A stretch of 64,000 bases of DNA from Rhodococcus xishaensis (GTDB lineage: Bacteria > Actinomycetota > Actinomycetes > Mycobacteriales > Mycobacteriaceae). The notes beneath the pieces are model-generated. The model was not told where the DNA came from and did no database searches. It worked only from the letters and a program-made list of their open reading frames with translations. Position numbers and translations under genes: made by a program. Location: positions 62,001 to 126,000 of the forward strand of contig NZ_RKLO01000003.1 of the NCBI RefSeq assembly GCF_004011825.1, written 5' to 3'. Shown here one piece after another: positions 25,725 through 34,704 of the stretch. Every line of letters begins with the position of its first letter. Position 1 is the stretch's first letter.

Positions 25725-26014
25725 AGCACGGGCCCTCTTCTCTCCGCTTCCGGAATGACAACATCAAGCAGCAGCAGATCGAACGGCTGTGACTTCATGA
25801 CGAGATCGAGTGCCGGTGTTCCGACCACGATCCATGGTTGGTGGGCTCCACAGCACGCATGGAGCCGGTCGAGCGCCGAGTATGCGAGCAGCGCCATACG
25901 GCCGTCCCGTGTGCGCCGCAACTCGATCTCGGCATGCTCCGGATCTGCTACATCCTTCGCACACGGCAGATATACAACGGGCGGAAACTCCGCCGGAATC
26001 GGGCTTGTCACCAA
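25721..26014 (-). CDS. SAV_915-like / SseB-like small protein
   Basis: A 97-residue protein opening the type VII cassette. Features: PPVVYLPCAKDV, then IELRRTRDGRMALLAYSALD, then CCGAHQPWIVV, and an acidic FDLLLLDVVIPEAERRG end. This pattern resembles SAV_915 and SseB-like proteins of actinobacteria, which have no established function but repeatedly neighbour type VII substrates. The GTG at 26014 has GGGGGTAG upstream. It may act as a cytosolic chaperone or specificity factor for the downstream substrates, by context only. Confidence 0.6.
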   Translation of the reverse strand: MVTSPIPAEFPPVVYLPCAKDVADPEHAEIELRRTRDGRMALLAYSALDRLHACCGAHQPWIVVGTPALDLVMKSQPFDLLLLDVVIPEAERRGPVL

Positions 26015-26260
26015 GATCTACCCCCTCTGAGCACCGAAAGGTCTCGATGCCCCCTCGTTCAGCCGCCCGAGGTTACCCCAGACGCGCTTCGCCACCAGAA
26101 TCCCGAGGTAGCGCAAAGCAACCCATCGAATCTCGGTGGGTGTGGGGCCCAAACGCTGCCAACGTTGCGACGGGACCCGACGGAGCCGCCACAGATCCCT
26201 CTCTCAGCATCAAGTGGTAGAGATATCCGGAACAGTCGATGTGATCCGGGGGAACTGCCG

Positions 26261-28351
26261 ATGCCGAAGCTCGCCATAGCAAAGGAGTGCCTCCAACAGT
26301 TCGGCGGGCTGGACAAGCCCCTTCGGGACAAGATCACCGAGACCCTGGCGAAGTTCGAGGCTGCGACGCACACCGGCATCCACATGGAGAAGATCGCGGA
26401 TGCACTCAACACGCGCTACCGTTCGATCCGCATCAACCAGTTCTATCGCGGAATCGTGCTCGCCCCGGAGACCGGCGACGCCTACACTCTCCTGACCGTC
26501 CTGCCCCACGACGACGCCTACATGTGGGCCCGCCGCCGGCACCTGACCGTCAACCGCGCGACCGGCGCCATCGAGGTTCGGGATGTCACCACCATCTACG
26601 AAACCTTGCCCGAGCTCGTAAAGGCTGCGGAAGCTACCCCGGACCGCCTGTTCGCCCACGTCAACGACGCCGACCTCACCCGTCTGGGCATCGACGAGTC
26701 GACCCTACCGATCGCCCGCACTCTGACCGACACCGTCCAACTGGATGCGTTGAAGCCTGTCCTGCCGGAGACGCAGTGGGACGCCCTGGCGGGACTGGCG
26801 TCCGGTCTGTCTCCGGAACAGGTGTGGTCCGAGCTGGGCGCCGACATTGTCGACGAGCCCTACGACACAGACGATCTCGACGCCGCGGTTGCGCGCAGCA
26901 CCGATCGGATCGTCCTGGTCGACGGCCCCGACGACCTGATGGCCATCTTCGCGCACCCCTTTGCGCTGTGGCGGATCTACCTGCACCCAACGCAGCAAGC
27001 GGTGGTCGACGCAACCTTCCGCGGTCCTGCCCGAGTCACCGGAGGGCCGGGTACCGGTAAGACCGTCGTCGCGCTGCACCGCGCCCACCGCTTGGCGCAG
27101 CAGACGACGGACCCGGTGCTGGTGACGACCTTCACTTCCACCCTCACGGACTCGCTACACGCCGGCATCAAACTGCTCGCGACATCCCCTGAGGTGCTCG
27201 ACCGGATCGATGTTCAGCACCTCGACAAGCTGACACATCAAGTCTTCCGGGACCGGCATGGTGTTCCAAAGCTGCTCAGTGCCGCTGACGAGACGCAGCT
27301 GTGGTCCTCGATCATCGAGCGGCTCGAACTACCCTTCACCAAGGCCTTCCTGGCAGCGGAGTGGCGCCACGTGGCACTTGCCCAACGCGTGTCGAGCGCC
27401 GCCGAATACCTGTCGGCGAAACGCACCGGACGTGGCCGCCGGCTCGGCGCCAACCAGAAGGCGCAAGTGTGGCGAGCGCTGTGGGAGTTCGAGAACGCGC
27501 TGCGTGAGCGAGACCACTGGACGAACGAGACGGTGTGCCGGGAAGCCACTCGGCTGCTAGAGGAGCGAACCGACAAACCATACGGGCACATCGTCGTGGA
27601 CGAGGCGCAGGATCTCAGCCCCGAACAGTGGCGGCTTCTCCGCGCCGCCGTACCCGACGGCCCCGACGACATGTTCATCGCCGGCGACACCCACCAGCGC
27701 ATCTACCGCAGCCATGTCAGTCTTCGTGAGGTCGGGATCAAGGTCACCGGCCGGTCCAGCCGGTTGAACCTGAACTACCGCACCACCGCCGAGATCCTCG
27801 GCTGGAGTCTCCAACTGCTGCGCGGCGAACGCATCGACGACATGGACGGCCAGCTCGACTCGATCGCCGGCTATCGCTCCGATGTACACGGAATGCCGCC
27901 GACCACAAAGGGATTCGGAACGCAGAGCGACGAGGTCGGCTACGTCGCCGACACCGTGCAAGCGTGGCTCGAAAGCGGGATCGCACCTGGCGAGATCGGG
28001 ATCGCAACCCGCGCGAAGCGGCTCGGCACCAAGATGCAAGACGAGCTGTTCAAGCGTGGTGTGCCGGTCCGCTCGTTAGAGAAGGCCAAGGGCGCCACCG
28101 ATTCGGTGTCGGTCGGCTCGATGCATGCAATGAAGGGACTGGAGTTCCGATGCATGGCCGTCGCGGGTGTCGGCGCCAAGCAGGTTCCGGCTGCTGGGAC
28201 GATCACGCCGGTCGAGGAGGATGTGCAGACGCACGATCGGGACATGCAGCGCGAGCGTTGTGTGCTCTTCGTCGCGTGTACTCGCGCCCGTGAGGACCTG
28301 CTCGTCACGTGGAGTGAGGAGCCGAGCCCCTTCCTTGTCCCCCTCGTCTAA
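26261..28351 (+). CDS. UvrD/Rep-like superfamily I helicase with N-terminal RelE-like domain
   Basis: A 696-residue protein. Residues 1-110 resemble a RelE/ParE-like toxin fold (LRDKITETLAKFEAATHTGI, then RYRSIRINQFYRGIVLAPE and YTLLTVLPHDDAYMWA). SF1 helicase motifs follow: Walker A VTGGPGTGKTVVALHRAH (about 255), DEAQDLSPEQW (about 447) as Walker B, LNLNYRTT, SMHAMKGLEF (about 623) and FVACTRAREDLLVTWS (about 665). The ATG at 26261 has GGGGGA upstream. The toxin-like part lacks obvious catalytic residues and probably binds nucleic acid or a ribosome-like partner. Helicases of this build are often found as accessory or defence genes. A convergent HNH endonuclease follows. Confidence 0.8.
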   Translation: MPKLAIAKECLQQFGGLDKPLRDKITETLAKFEAATHTGIHMEKIADALNTRYRSIRINQFYRGIVLAPETGDAYTLLTVLPHDDAYMWARRRHLTVNRATGAIEVRDVTTIYETLPELVKAAEATPDRLFAHVNDADLTRLGIDESTLPIARTLTDTVQLDALKPVLPETQWDALAGLASGLSPEQVWSELGADIVDEPYDTDDLDAAVARSTDRIVLVDGPDDLMAIFAHPFALWRIYLHPTQQAVVDATFRGPARVTGGPGTGKTVVALHRAHRLAQQTTDPVLVTTFTSTLTDSLHAGIKLLATSPEVLDRIDVQHLDKLTHQVFRDRHGVPKLLSAADETQLWSSIIERLELPFTKAFLAAEWRHVALAQRVSSAAEYLSAKRTGRGRRLGANQKAQVWRALWEFENALRERDHWTNETVCREATRLLEERTDKPYGHIVVDEAQDLSPEQWRLLRAAVPDGPDDMFIAGDTHQRIYRSHVSLREVGIKVTGRSSRLNLNYRTTAEILGWSLQLLRGERIDDMDGQLDSIAGYRSDVHGMPPTTKGFGTQSDEVGYVADTVQAWLESGIAPGEIGIATRAKRLGTKMQDELFKRGVPVRSLEKAKGATDSVSVGSMHAMKGLEFRCMAVAGVGAKQVPAAGTITPVEEDVQTHDRDMQRERCVLFVACTRAREDLLVTWSEEPSPFLVPLV

Positions 28352-28544
28352 GAGGCATCTGGCGACACCACTGCTCGACCCGAAGCGCTCGAGTACCCAA
28401 GGGCTCCGCAGCGCTTGACGAGATCGGTTCGGGGACACTGCTGCTACAGACTCACAGCTCACCTCGGCCGCCCATTACGCCCTGGGACCGAAGTCACACA
28501 GTCACCCGGCAACGGCGATTCATCAAACGTGTGCCGACGCCTGC

Positions 28545-29465
28545 TCATCCCGCGGATCGGAACTCGCGATAGCTGATCTCCAACAACTCTTGATCAGGTT
28601 GCTCCGATGACTTCTGAGGCACCACCATCAGCCGCTCACCATGCCGCTCCTTGAGTCCATGTTCGAGCATCGGGCCGTCGATCTCGGCTAGGAGATCCTC
28701 ACGGATCTCGACTACATAGTCCGGCCTGATCCCGAGGATCCTCACGTCGTAAGCAGCGTGGTGAATCTTGCACAGTGCCAGACCGTTCCGTACCGACGCG
28801 ATTCCTGATTCGTGCCCGTCAGGAATGATGTGTGCAGCATCGAGGAGCGAACCATGTCCAAGCGCGCAGACCGCGCACCGGGTCTCGTATGCGCGCATCA
28901 CCGTCGCGCGGAAGACGGGCTGGTGGAGGCGTCGTTTGGTCTCAGCCACGCGATACCGCCGCAGTGTCTCTTCGACCGGCGAATCTGGGCGGAGGAGATC
29001 GCGTGCTGCGTCGATCGCGACGACGAACTGGTGCTTGTCGGGTTCCTCGTCGACAACGTATACCGGGTAGATCGGATGAAAACGGCTGGCGCCCACCCCG
29101 TAGAACCAGATCAGCGGGACCTGCTGGGCCATTGCCGCCCGTAGTCCCTTGTTGTCCGTGGCCTCGGGCTTTGTCCCGGACCATTTGTACCTAAGGAATC
29201 CGTCGCCACCGAGCTCGTCCTCGTACGGACGCTTAGAGCCCTTGGCGCGATAAGTAGTCATGATCGACAGCGCGGAGCTCAGCTCTTCGGGCTTGCGGAT
29301 CCCGCGCGTTGGGTCGACCAGGCGGAACATGTTGCCGTCGAAGGTGAAATCGAGCAGTTCTTTGCGAGTGATCGAATCGAGTCCATCGTTGGTGCGGATG
29401 GTGAGAAACCGCATCGCTTCGCGCCTCAGTCGAGCGTCATCGCTCGCTCCCATCACCACAGCCAC
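28545..29465 (-). CDS. HNH endonuclease, predicted restriction endonuclease (COG3440-type)
   Basis: A roughly 306-residue protein. The first 180 residues form a DNA-recognition-like domain (RKELLDFTFDGNMFRLVDP, then FLRYKWSGTKPEATDNKGLR and QVPLIWFYGVGASRFHPIYP). The last 120 residues hold an HNH core: YETRCAVCALGHGSLLDAAH and then NGLALCKIHHAAYD, with C-x2-C, H-I-I-P and C-x2-H-H. This architecture is found in endonucleases predicted to cut modified or foreign DNA. The start is uncertain: GTG 29465 follows AGAGGACA by six bases, a TTG at 29489 is also open. It is convergent with the helicase gene, 193 bp apart. No methyltransferase is nearby, which fits a modification-dependent enzyme. Confidence 0.75.
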   Translation of the reverse strand: MAVVMGASDDARLRREAMRFLTIRTNDGLDSITRKELLDFTFDGNMFRLVDPTRGIRKPEELSSALSIMTTYRAKGSKRPYEDELGGDGFLRYKWSGTKPEATDNKGLRAAMAQQVPLIWFYGVGASRFHPIYPVYVVDEEPDKHQFVVAIDAARDLLRPDSPVEETLRRYRVAETKRRLHQPVFRATVMRAYETRCAVCALGHGSLLDAAHIIPDGHESGIASVRNGLALCKIHHAAYDVRILGIRPDYVVEIREDLLAEIDGPMLEHGLKERHGERLMVVPQKSSEQPDQELLEISYREFRSAG

Positions 29466-29899
29466 GCACTGTCCTCTCATCTCGTACAAGCGAATCGAAG
29501 GCTATACAACTGCGACGACAGCCCTTCCAGCAGGCCGCCAACGTCGGCGCGTCCCACAATCTCGAGTCGATCCATCCCTTCCCGTCGAGGCCAGATCGAG
29601 CACCTTGGAGGATCTTCCGATGCGGTTCGCGTTACCGTCGACCGCGCACGGCCTACCAACTAGCGCTCGCCCCCATCTCTTGGACCAGCGCCAGACAGTG
29701 GAATGATGACCGACCGAGTGGCTTCGGCTGTGGCTCCCGATCGAGGATGGTCATCCGCTGCTGTCGTCACTCGTCGACGCGGACCTGCTAGCCCAGCAGC
29801 ACCTGATCAACTGGTCGACGAGATTCACGAACTCGACAACATCACCGTCAATTTCGGTGGCCTGCGACGCCGACGTGACTCCTACTCCGGCGGGTGCGA
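29466..29899. other. intergenic region with possible gene remnant
   Basis: No intact gene is supported. On the plus strand, from about 29712 to 29900, one frame reads as plausible protein (TEWLRLWLPIEDGHPLLSSL, then VDADLLAQQHLINW) but has a stop just before it and no usable start. It may be the relic of a decayed gene. The rest shows nothing recognisable. Confidence 0.4.
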
Positions 29900-30289
29900 T
29901 CATCCTTGCTCGATGGCCCCGAATTTCGATGAAGTGCCGCCTTCCGTGGCGGAGTAGCGGGCGTCGATCTTCTCCAACAGGGCTTGCATTCGCTCCACCT
30001 CGTCGATGTGATCGGATAGGGCTTGGACGAGCGAGTACTCACCACCATCCGCTTTGCCCTCGAACTTCGCCTTGAGTGCCAGCCCACTCGGCTGTGTTCC
30101 GAAACCATCTACTCGGCGCAGCCGATATGCGCGTTCTCTTAGTGCCCGCAGTTCTGCAGCAAGATCAGCGCATCGCTGCGCACAACGCCGAGCCACGCCA
30201 GGTTCGAGGTAGAGATCTCCTGCATCGACCGCCCCGCCTAGAGCGCCCCATCCTTGCCCTTCCACCAGAAGGCTCCCCTCACCCGTCAC
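29900..30289 (-). CDS. WXG-like helical protein paired with DUF3558 lipoprotein
   Basis: A 129-residue protein, mostly helical. Recognisable segments are VARRCAQRCADLAAELRALR, then VDGFGTQPSGLALKAKFEGK and a final helical stretch SDHIDEVERMQALLEKIDAR. The same helix pattern and the GFG-x-LPSG-like turn are common in actinobacterial proteins that sit next to DUF3558 lipoproteins and type VII genes. Its GTG start overlaps the DUF3558 stop (GTGA). Probably a small exported or chaperone-like protein; direct evidence for secretion is lacking. Confidence 0.6.
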   Translation of the reverse strand: MTGEGSLLVEGQGWGALGGAVDAGDLYLEPGVARRCAQRCADLAAELRALRERAYRLRRVDGFGTQPSGLALKAKFEGKADGGEYSLVQALSDHIDEVERMQALLEKIDARYSATEGGTSSKFGAIEQG

Positions 30290-30798
30290 ACAGGGATGTA
30301 TTCGGCGAGGGTTCTGGCGACGCGTAGGGCAGCAACACAGGGCTCCTCACTAGCAGGTTCAGGACCTGACTCGGAGATGGACACCATCACGGCGAACCCG
30401 CCCGATGTCATAGCCACATCGCACCGCGTCCGTTCCCGGTCCGCCACGTCACGAAATGAGACGGCTTCCCTTCCTGCGAGATCGACCGGAGCGAAGTCTT
30501 CGAAGTCCTCATTTCGTCGTACCTCGTCCATCGTCTTGGTTGACGAGAAGATAGACAAGAAGTGCGTCGAATTGTTCCACCCGCAGATGTTCCATCCCGG
30601 CTGATGCACGCCCATGATGTCGCGCTCTTCGGTCGCCGGATCCATCCCGACCGCAAGAATCGCCTCATCCGGAATATCGTCACACGGGCTGAACGCCGGA
30701 TCCCCCGCCGGACCCGCGGGAGCGGACTCCCCCGACGCTGCGCCGCCGCACCCTACTAACAGCACCGCCGAACACATCGCACCCAGCGCAGCTCGCAC
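30286..30798 (-). CDS. DUF3558 family lipoprotein
   Basis: A 170-residue lipoprotein. With the GTG start at 30798 (GGGGGAGA six bases upstream) the protein begins MRAALGAMCSAVLLVGCGG, a short signal sequence with lipobox LVGC, so the mature N terminus is the lipidated Cys near residue 17. The mature part has the DUF3558 features FSPCDDIPDEAI, then GWNICGWNNSTHFLSIFSS, RERTRCDVAMTSG and PCVAALRVARTL, with four conserved cysteines that likely form two disulfides. The family is common in mycolate-producing actinobacteria and of unknown function. It is translationally coupled to the small helical protein downstream. Confidence 0.8.
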   Translation of the reverse strand: MRAALGAMCSAVLLVGCGGAASGESAPAGPAGDPAFSPCDDIPDEAILAVGMDPATEERDIMGVHQPGWNICGWNNSTHFLSIFSSTKTMDEVRRNEDFEDFAPVDLAGREAVSFRDVADRERTRCDVAMTSGGFAVMVSISESGPEPASEEPCVAALRVARTLAEYIPV

Positions 30799-30874
30799 CT
30801 GAAGTCTCCCCCTCACGACGCCCACACTAGTTCGACGCACCGAACCGGACGCCGGTTCCCCCTCCGGACAGCCG

Positions 30875-31759
30875 CTACTTGCCGGCGCGCTCAGCCTCGG
30901 CCTGCGCCGACATCCAGCTGGCGATGAGCGCCTGCATATCACTTCGCCCCTTTAGTGCGGGCGTATCTGACTCCGCGTCCGTTGCCGTGGCCGGCTCCGA
31001 TTCCGCACCACCGGTCAGGAACGGGCGCATCAAGTCGATCGGTACGGGGAAGACCACCGTCGACGTGCTTTCCCCGCCCAGGTCGCCCAGCGTCTGCAGG
31101 TATCGCAGCTGCAGCGTCGTGGGGTTGCGGCTGATCACGTCCGCCGCCTCGGCGAGCCGCGCCGACGCCTGGAACTCGGCCTCCGCGTTGATGATCTTGG
31201 CGCGACGCTCCCGCTCGGCTTCGGCCTGCCGCGCGATGGCCCGCTGCATGTCTCTCGGGATCTCCACGTCCTTGATCTCGACGGTGGAAACCTTCACGCC
31301 CCACGGCTCGGTCTGCTGGTCGATCACCTTCTGCAGGTCCTCGTTGAGGCGCTCGCGCTCGGCGAGCAGCGCATCCAGCTCGGCCTTGCCGAGTACCGAC
31401 CGCAGAGTTGTCTGCGCGATCTGTGACGTCGCCGCGTGATAGTCCTCGACGCTGACGATTGCGCGATTCGCGTCCACGACTCGGAAGTATGCGACGGCGG
31501 TGACCTTCACCGGCACGTTGTCCCGGGTGATCACCTCTTGTACCGGGACTTTCAACGTCACGGTGCGTAGGCTCACCCGCACCATGCGGTCGATTGCCGG
31601 GATCATCAGTACTAGGCCGGGACCCTTCAGGTCGACAAGCCGCCCGAGCCGGAACAGCACACCCCGCTCGTATTCGCGCAGCACGCGGATCGCGGACGAT
31701 CCCACGACTACCGCGAGCAGCGCGACGACGATGATCGCGAGAACGATGGTGGTCAGCAT
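30875..31759 (-). CDS. slipin/SPFH-domain membrane protein
   Basis: A 294-residue protein. An N-terminal membrane anchor ([20 protein letters not shown]) is followed by the SPFH/band-7 domain: [40 protein letters not shown], and [21 protein letters not shown] helical coiled-coil segment ([20 protein letters not shown]) leads to a conserved [10 protein letters not shown] stretch. The ATG at 31759 overlaps the end of the NfeD-like gene by 7 bp. Slipins form large membrane-bound rings together with NfeD-family partners and are thought to organise lipid domains. Confidence 0.88.
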   Translation of the reverse strand: MLTTIVLAIIVVALLAVVVGSSAIRVLREYERGVLFRLGRLVDLKGPGLVLMIPAIDRMVRVSLRTVTLKVPVQEVITRDNVPVKVTAVAYFRVVDANRAIVSVEDYHAATSQIAQTTLRSVLGKAELDALLAERERLNEDLQKVIDQQTEPWGVKVSTVEIKDVEIPRDMQRAIARQAEAERERRAKIINAEAEFQASARLAEAADVISRNPTTLQLRYLQTLGDLGGESTSTVVFPVPIDLMRPFLTGGAESEPATATDAESDTPALKGRSDMQALIASWMSAQAEAERAGK

Positions 31760-32220
31760 GGCAACTCCCACGGTTCACGACGGCGCACGCTCAGGGTGAG
31801 TCCATGAACGTGCTCGACGACGACGGAGTCCCCCGCCCCCGGAATGTCGGTGTAGCCGAATTCCATTTGAGCGCGCCACAATTCGCCATCGAGTTCGACC
31901 TGGCCTTCGTCACCGTCCCACTGGCGGACGGTGGCCTCGGATCCGACTAGCGACTGCAGGCCGGTATGCACGGGCTCTCGGTGCGCGCTCAGCACTTTCC
32001 TGCCGGTCACTGCGACCACGCCCAGCCCGGCCGCGGCGACACCCAACGTCACCGGAAGCGCGACCTCGACCCCCAGTCCGCCCGACGTGAACAGCAGCCA
32101 CACCCCGGTGCCGGCGAGGCCCGTCCCCAACACACCGAGCGCACCGTACGTCGGAGCGTGCGCCTCGATCACGATCAGTAGCACGCCCACTGCCAGCGCC
32201 AATACGCCCAATGCGGTCAT
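31753..32220 (-). CDS. NfeD-like membrane protein
   Basis: A 155-residue partner of the slipin. Three hydrophobic segments at the N terminus ([59 protein letters not shown]) are followed by a soluble OB-fold domain ([39 protein letters not shown]), the short NfeD form without a protease domain. I chose the ATG at 32220, six bases after AGGTGA; a GTG two codons earlier is also possible. The pair NfeD-slipin is one of the commonest conserved gene pairs in bacteria. Confidence 0.85.
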   Translation of the reverse strand: MTALGVLALAVGVLLIVIEAHAPTYGALGVLGTGLAGTGVWLLFTSGGLGVEVALPVTLGVAAAGLGVVAVTGRKVLSAHREPVHTGLQSLVGSEATVRQWDGDEGQVELDGELWRAQMEFGYTDIPGAGDSVVVEHVHGLTLSVRRREPWELPC

Positions 32221-32619
32221 CTGCACTCACCTGCGGCGAGGGCCCGGTCGCTTCGCGTAGCCACCCGCGATCGAGCCCTCACCTCAAAGGTAATGGCCGC
32301 GCCATCGCGATGCCACCACTCCTATTCCAAGTTGTCTGCGCCCACGCCACACGGCCGGACATCGACTGCATCGGCCACGTCGGCGAGTCATATAACAGCG
32401 GCATAGTTCGCCAAGCGACCTCCAGCGAGGGAAGCCCAGGTGTACGACCTGCCCGACACTGGCCTCGACAGCCTCAATGGTCGATTTGTAGCCCTTTGGT
32501 CTTCGTTCGACACGTTGATTGCAGCGAACGGTTCGGAGTGTTCGATTCCGGAATCTGCGACGCGTGACCGAGGCGAGTGCCACCGGTTGGCCGGACTACC
32601 GTGATGGGCGCCGCGGCGC
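32221..32619. other. intergenic region, no gene
   Basis: About 400 bp between the NfeD-like gene (leftward) and the 3' end of the SDR gene. Frames here are short and poor in codon structure. It probably contains the NfeD-slipin promoter near its left end and untranslated sequence after the SDR gene. No repeat or RNA structure stood out. Confidence 0.5.
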
Positions 32620-33378
32620 TCACGTGATCGAGTAGCCCCCATCGACAGGCAGCACGACACCGGTCACATAGCGGGCAGCGTTCGAGACAAGGAAGAGTAC
32701 GGCGTCGGCTACGTCGTCACCGTCTGCAAAGCGCTGCAGCGGGATTCGGCTCAGCTTCTCGGCTCGGATCTCCGGCTGGCCGAGGAGTTCAGCCGTCATC
32801 GGCGTTTCGACGTAGCCCGGCGCGATCGTGTTCACTCGGACCCCTTGCGGCCCGAGCTCAACGGCAAGCCCCTTACCCAGTTGGGTCAGCGCGGCCTTGG
32901 TTGCACCGTAGGGAACGATCCCTGGTACCGCTCGATCCGCCGAGAGCGAGGCGATGTTGACGACGCTCCCCCGTGTTGCGATGAGCGACTTCGTCGCCTG
33001 TCGGATCAGCCGGTACACGGCTGAGAGATTTACGTCCACCAAACGCTGCCATCCATCGTCTTCAACATCGACAGCTGCCGTCCGCAATTGAATTCCTGCG
33101 GCATTGACGAGGATGTCCAGGCGGCCGGCGGTCGCGAGCGCGTAGTCGACCGCGGAGGCACTCAGGTCTGGATCGGTCAGGTCCCCAGCCAGGCCCACGC
33201 CACCGAGCCGGCTCATCACCTCGGTCACTTTCCGATCAGCATCAACTCCGATGACGGTCGCGTCGTGTGCAGCTAGCGTTCGAGCGATTGATGACCCGAT
33301 CCCGCCGGCCGCACCCGTAACCAGAGCGACCTTCTCCGCCAACTGGCCGGACACCGAGGTCTGTGCTGTTGCACTCAC
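32620..33378 (-). CDS. SDR family NAD(P)-dependent oxidoreductase
   Basis: A 252-residue classical short-chain dehydrogenase. It has the cofactor motif VTGAAGGIGSSIA near residue 22, acidic VIGVDAD after strand 2 (favouring NAD), NAAGI in the next motif, the catalytic site NIASLSADRAVPGIVPYGATK (Ser and Tyr-x3-Lys), and VNTIAPGYVETPM. The end LPVDGGYSIT is standard. I chose GTG at 33378 with AAGGGAG upstream. It is divergent from the DUF993 gene, and an operator-like site (33421-33434) lies 43 bp upstream. It probably oxidises a hydroxyl of a sugar acid or polyol degraded by this island. Confidence 0.85.
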   Translation of the reverse strand: MSATAQTSVSGQLAEKVALVTGAAGGIGSSIARTLAAHDATVIGVDADRKVTEVMSRLGGVGLAGDLTDPDLSASAVDYALATAGRLDILVNAAGIQLRTAAVDVEDDGWQRLVDVNLSAVYRLIRQATKSLIATRGSVVNIASLSADRAVPGIVPYGATKAALTQLGKGLAVELGPQGVRVNTIAPGYVETPMTAELLGQPEIRAEKLSRIPLQRFADGDDVADAVLFLVSNAARYVTGVVLPVDGGYSIT

Positions 33379-33420
33379 TGGACTCCCTTCGGCCTCGGAC
33401 GAGCTACGCCGCGACCGGCT

Positions 33421-33434
33421 CTGTAACTGCTTTC
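33421..33434. promoter_or_regulatory. LacI-type operator, copy 1 (SDR promoter)
   Basis: The reverse complement reads GAAAGCAGTTACAG, matching the copy at 33510 at 12 of 14 positions. It lies 43 bp upstream of the SDR start codon, where a repressor would block transcription. Confidence 0.6.
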
Positions 33435-33509
33435 TCAAGAAGATTGATCACCGAAATGAGGCATAGCTCTACTGACCGTCACAGTATAGGCTGAAGAACC
33501 AGGAGCAAG

Positions 33510-33523
33510 AAAGCGCTTACAGG
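33510..33523. promoter_or_regulatory. LacI-type operator, copy 2 (DUF993 promoter)
   Basis: GAAAGCGCTTACAG contains the near-palindrome AAAGCGCTTAC, typical of LacI-family operators with a central CG. It lies 22 bp before the DUF993 start codon. A further partial half-site (GCTTACAG) follows at 33531-33538. Confidence 0.7.
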
Positions 33524-33545
33524 CAGTCAGCTTACAGGAAGTCAT

Positions 33546-34703
33546 ATGTCATCCGTATCCCTTCCGGCCGCGGACCGTACGGTCACACACCTGGTTCTCG
33601 GAGAGCCGGCGAAGCTCGACGTCCGGGCGACCCCGCCGACCAGTCGCGCGGTCTACGCGGCTTCTCATGTCGTGGCTGACCCGTTGCGGGCCTCGGCTGA
33701 GAACGCCTCGGATCAGATCGACTGGGAGGCGACGCTGCGGTTGCGCCGGGACCTGTGGTCACTCGGACTCGGCGTGGCTGAGTCCATGGACACCGCTCAG
33801 CGAGGCATGGGCCTGGACTGGAGCGCCGCCAAGGAACTCGCGGTCCGCACCGTTGCCGACGCCAAGTCCGTCGGTGGCAGGGTCGTCGTTGGTGTCGGTA
33901 CAGATCAGCTCGAGTCCGAGCGGCCGTCTCTCGCAGAGATCCGCGACGCGTATATCGAGCAGATCGACGCGATCGAATCCAGCGGGGGTGACGTCGTCAT
34001 GATGGCCAGCCGGCACCTCGCACGAGCTGCGGAGGGACCGGACGACTATCGAACGGTGTATGACGCGGTCCTGTCGGCTGCACGACGCCCGGTGATTCTG
34101 CACTGGCTCGGTACTGTGTTCGATCCAGCCCTCGACGGGTATTGGGGTGCCGAAGATCCTTCTGTAGCAATGGACACCGTGGTGGAGATCATTGCCGCTC
34201 ATGGAGACAACGTCCGCGGAATCAAAGTGTCACTTCTCGATCAGTCTCTGGAGATTGCGCTACGGCTGCGCATGCCGGCCGGAGTCCGTGTATTCACGGG
34301 TGACGACTACAACTACGTCGACCTCATCGCCGGAGATGGAACCCACAGCAGCGATGCCCTCCTGGGCGCATTCGCCGCTATCGGGCCGTTCGCATCCGCG
34401 GCCTTCGCACGCCTCGACGCCGACGACCTTCATGGGTTCAAGACCGTCTTGGGACCCACCGAGTCCCTGAGTCGTCTGATCTTCGCCTCGCCTACCCAGT
34501 ACTACAAGGTCGGTGTCGCGTGGCTCGCCTACCTCACCGGCAAGCAGAACCATTTTCGGATGATCGGCGGCTTCGAAACCGGGCGAAGCCTGCTTCACCT
34601 TGCGGATCTCGTCCGCGCAGCCGATGCAATCGGTCTGTTCCCCGACCCTGACCTCACTGCCGATCGCGCGTCGGCGTACTTCGCGGTGCACGGCGTCAAC
34701 TGA
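33546..34703 (+). CDS. DUF993 family protein (dihydrodipicolinate synthase-like aldolase)
   Basis: A 385-residue protein of the DUF993 family, annotated in many genomes as dihydrodipicolinate-synthase-like, so a TIM-barrel lyase/aldolase is expected. Visible segments: WEATLRLRRDLWSLGLGVAE, then RRPVILHWLGTVFDPAL, NVRGIKVSLLDQSLE (a lysine strand that could carry the Schiff-base Lys) and VFTGDDYNYVDLIAGDG. The ATG has AGGAAG just upstream. The sugar isomerase gene follows after one base. No DUF993 substrate is firmly known; a sugar-derived 2-oxo acid is the likely class. Confidence 0.8.
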   Translation: MSSVSLPAADRTVTHLVLGEPAKLDVRATPPTSRAVYAASHVVADPLRASAENASDQIDWEATLRLRRDLWSLGLGVAESMDTAQRGMGLDWSAAKELAVRTVADAKSVGGRVVVGVGTDQLESERPSLAEIRDAYIEQIDAIESSGGDVVMMASRHLARAAEGPDDYRTVYDAVLSAARRPVILHWLGTVFDPALDGYWGAEDPSVAMDTVVEIIAAHGDNVRGIKVSLLDQSLEIALRLRMPAGVRVFTGDDYNYVDLIAGDGTHSSDALLGAFAAIGPFASAAFARLDADDLHGFKTVLGPTESLSRLIFASPTQYYKVGVAWLAYLTGKQNHFRMIGGFETGRSLLHLADLVRAADAIGLFPDPDLTADRASAYFAVHGVN

Positions 34704-34704
34704 C

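Noticed and set aside
25838-26260. A 141-codon N-terminal extension of the helicase frame.
   Set aside because: It runs opposite the SAV_915-like gene; the ATG at 26261 has a good ribosome binding site and starts the conserved domain.
29712-29900. Protein-like frame (TEWLRLWLPIEDGHPLLSSL) between the HNH and WXG-like genes.
   Set aside because: A stop precedes it and there is no start codon; at most a relic, so not listed as a gene.
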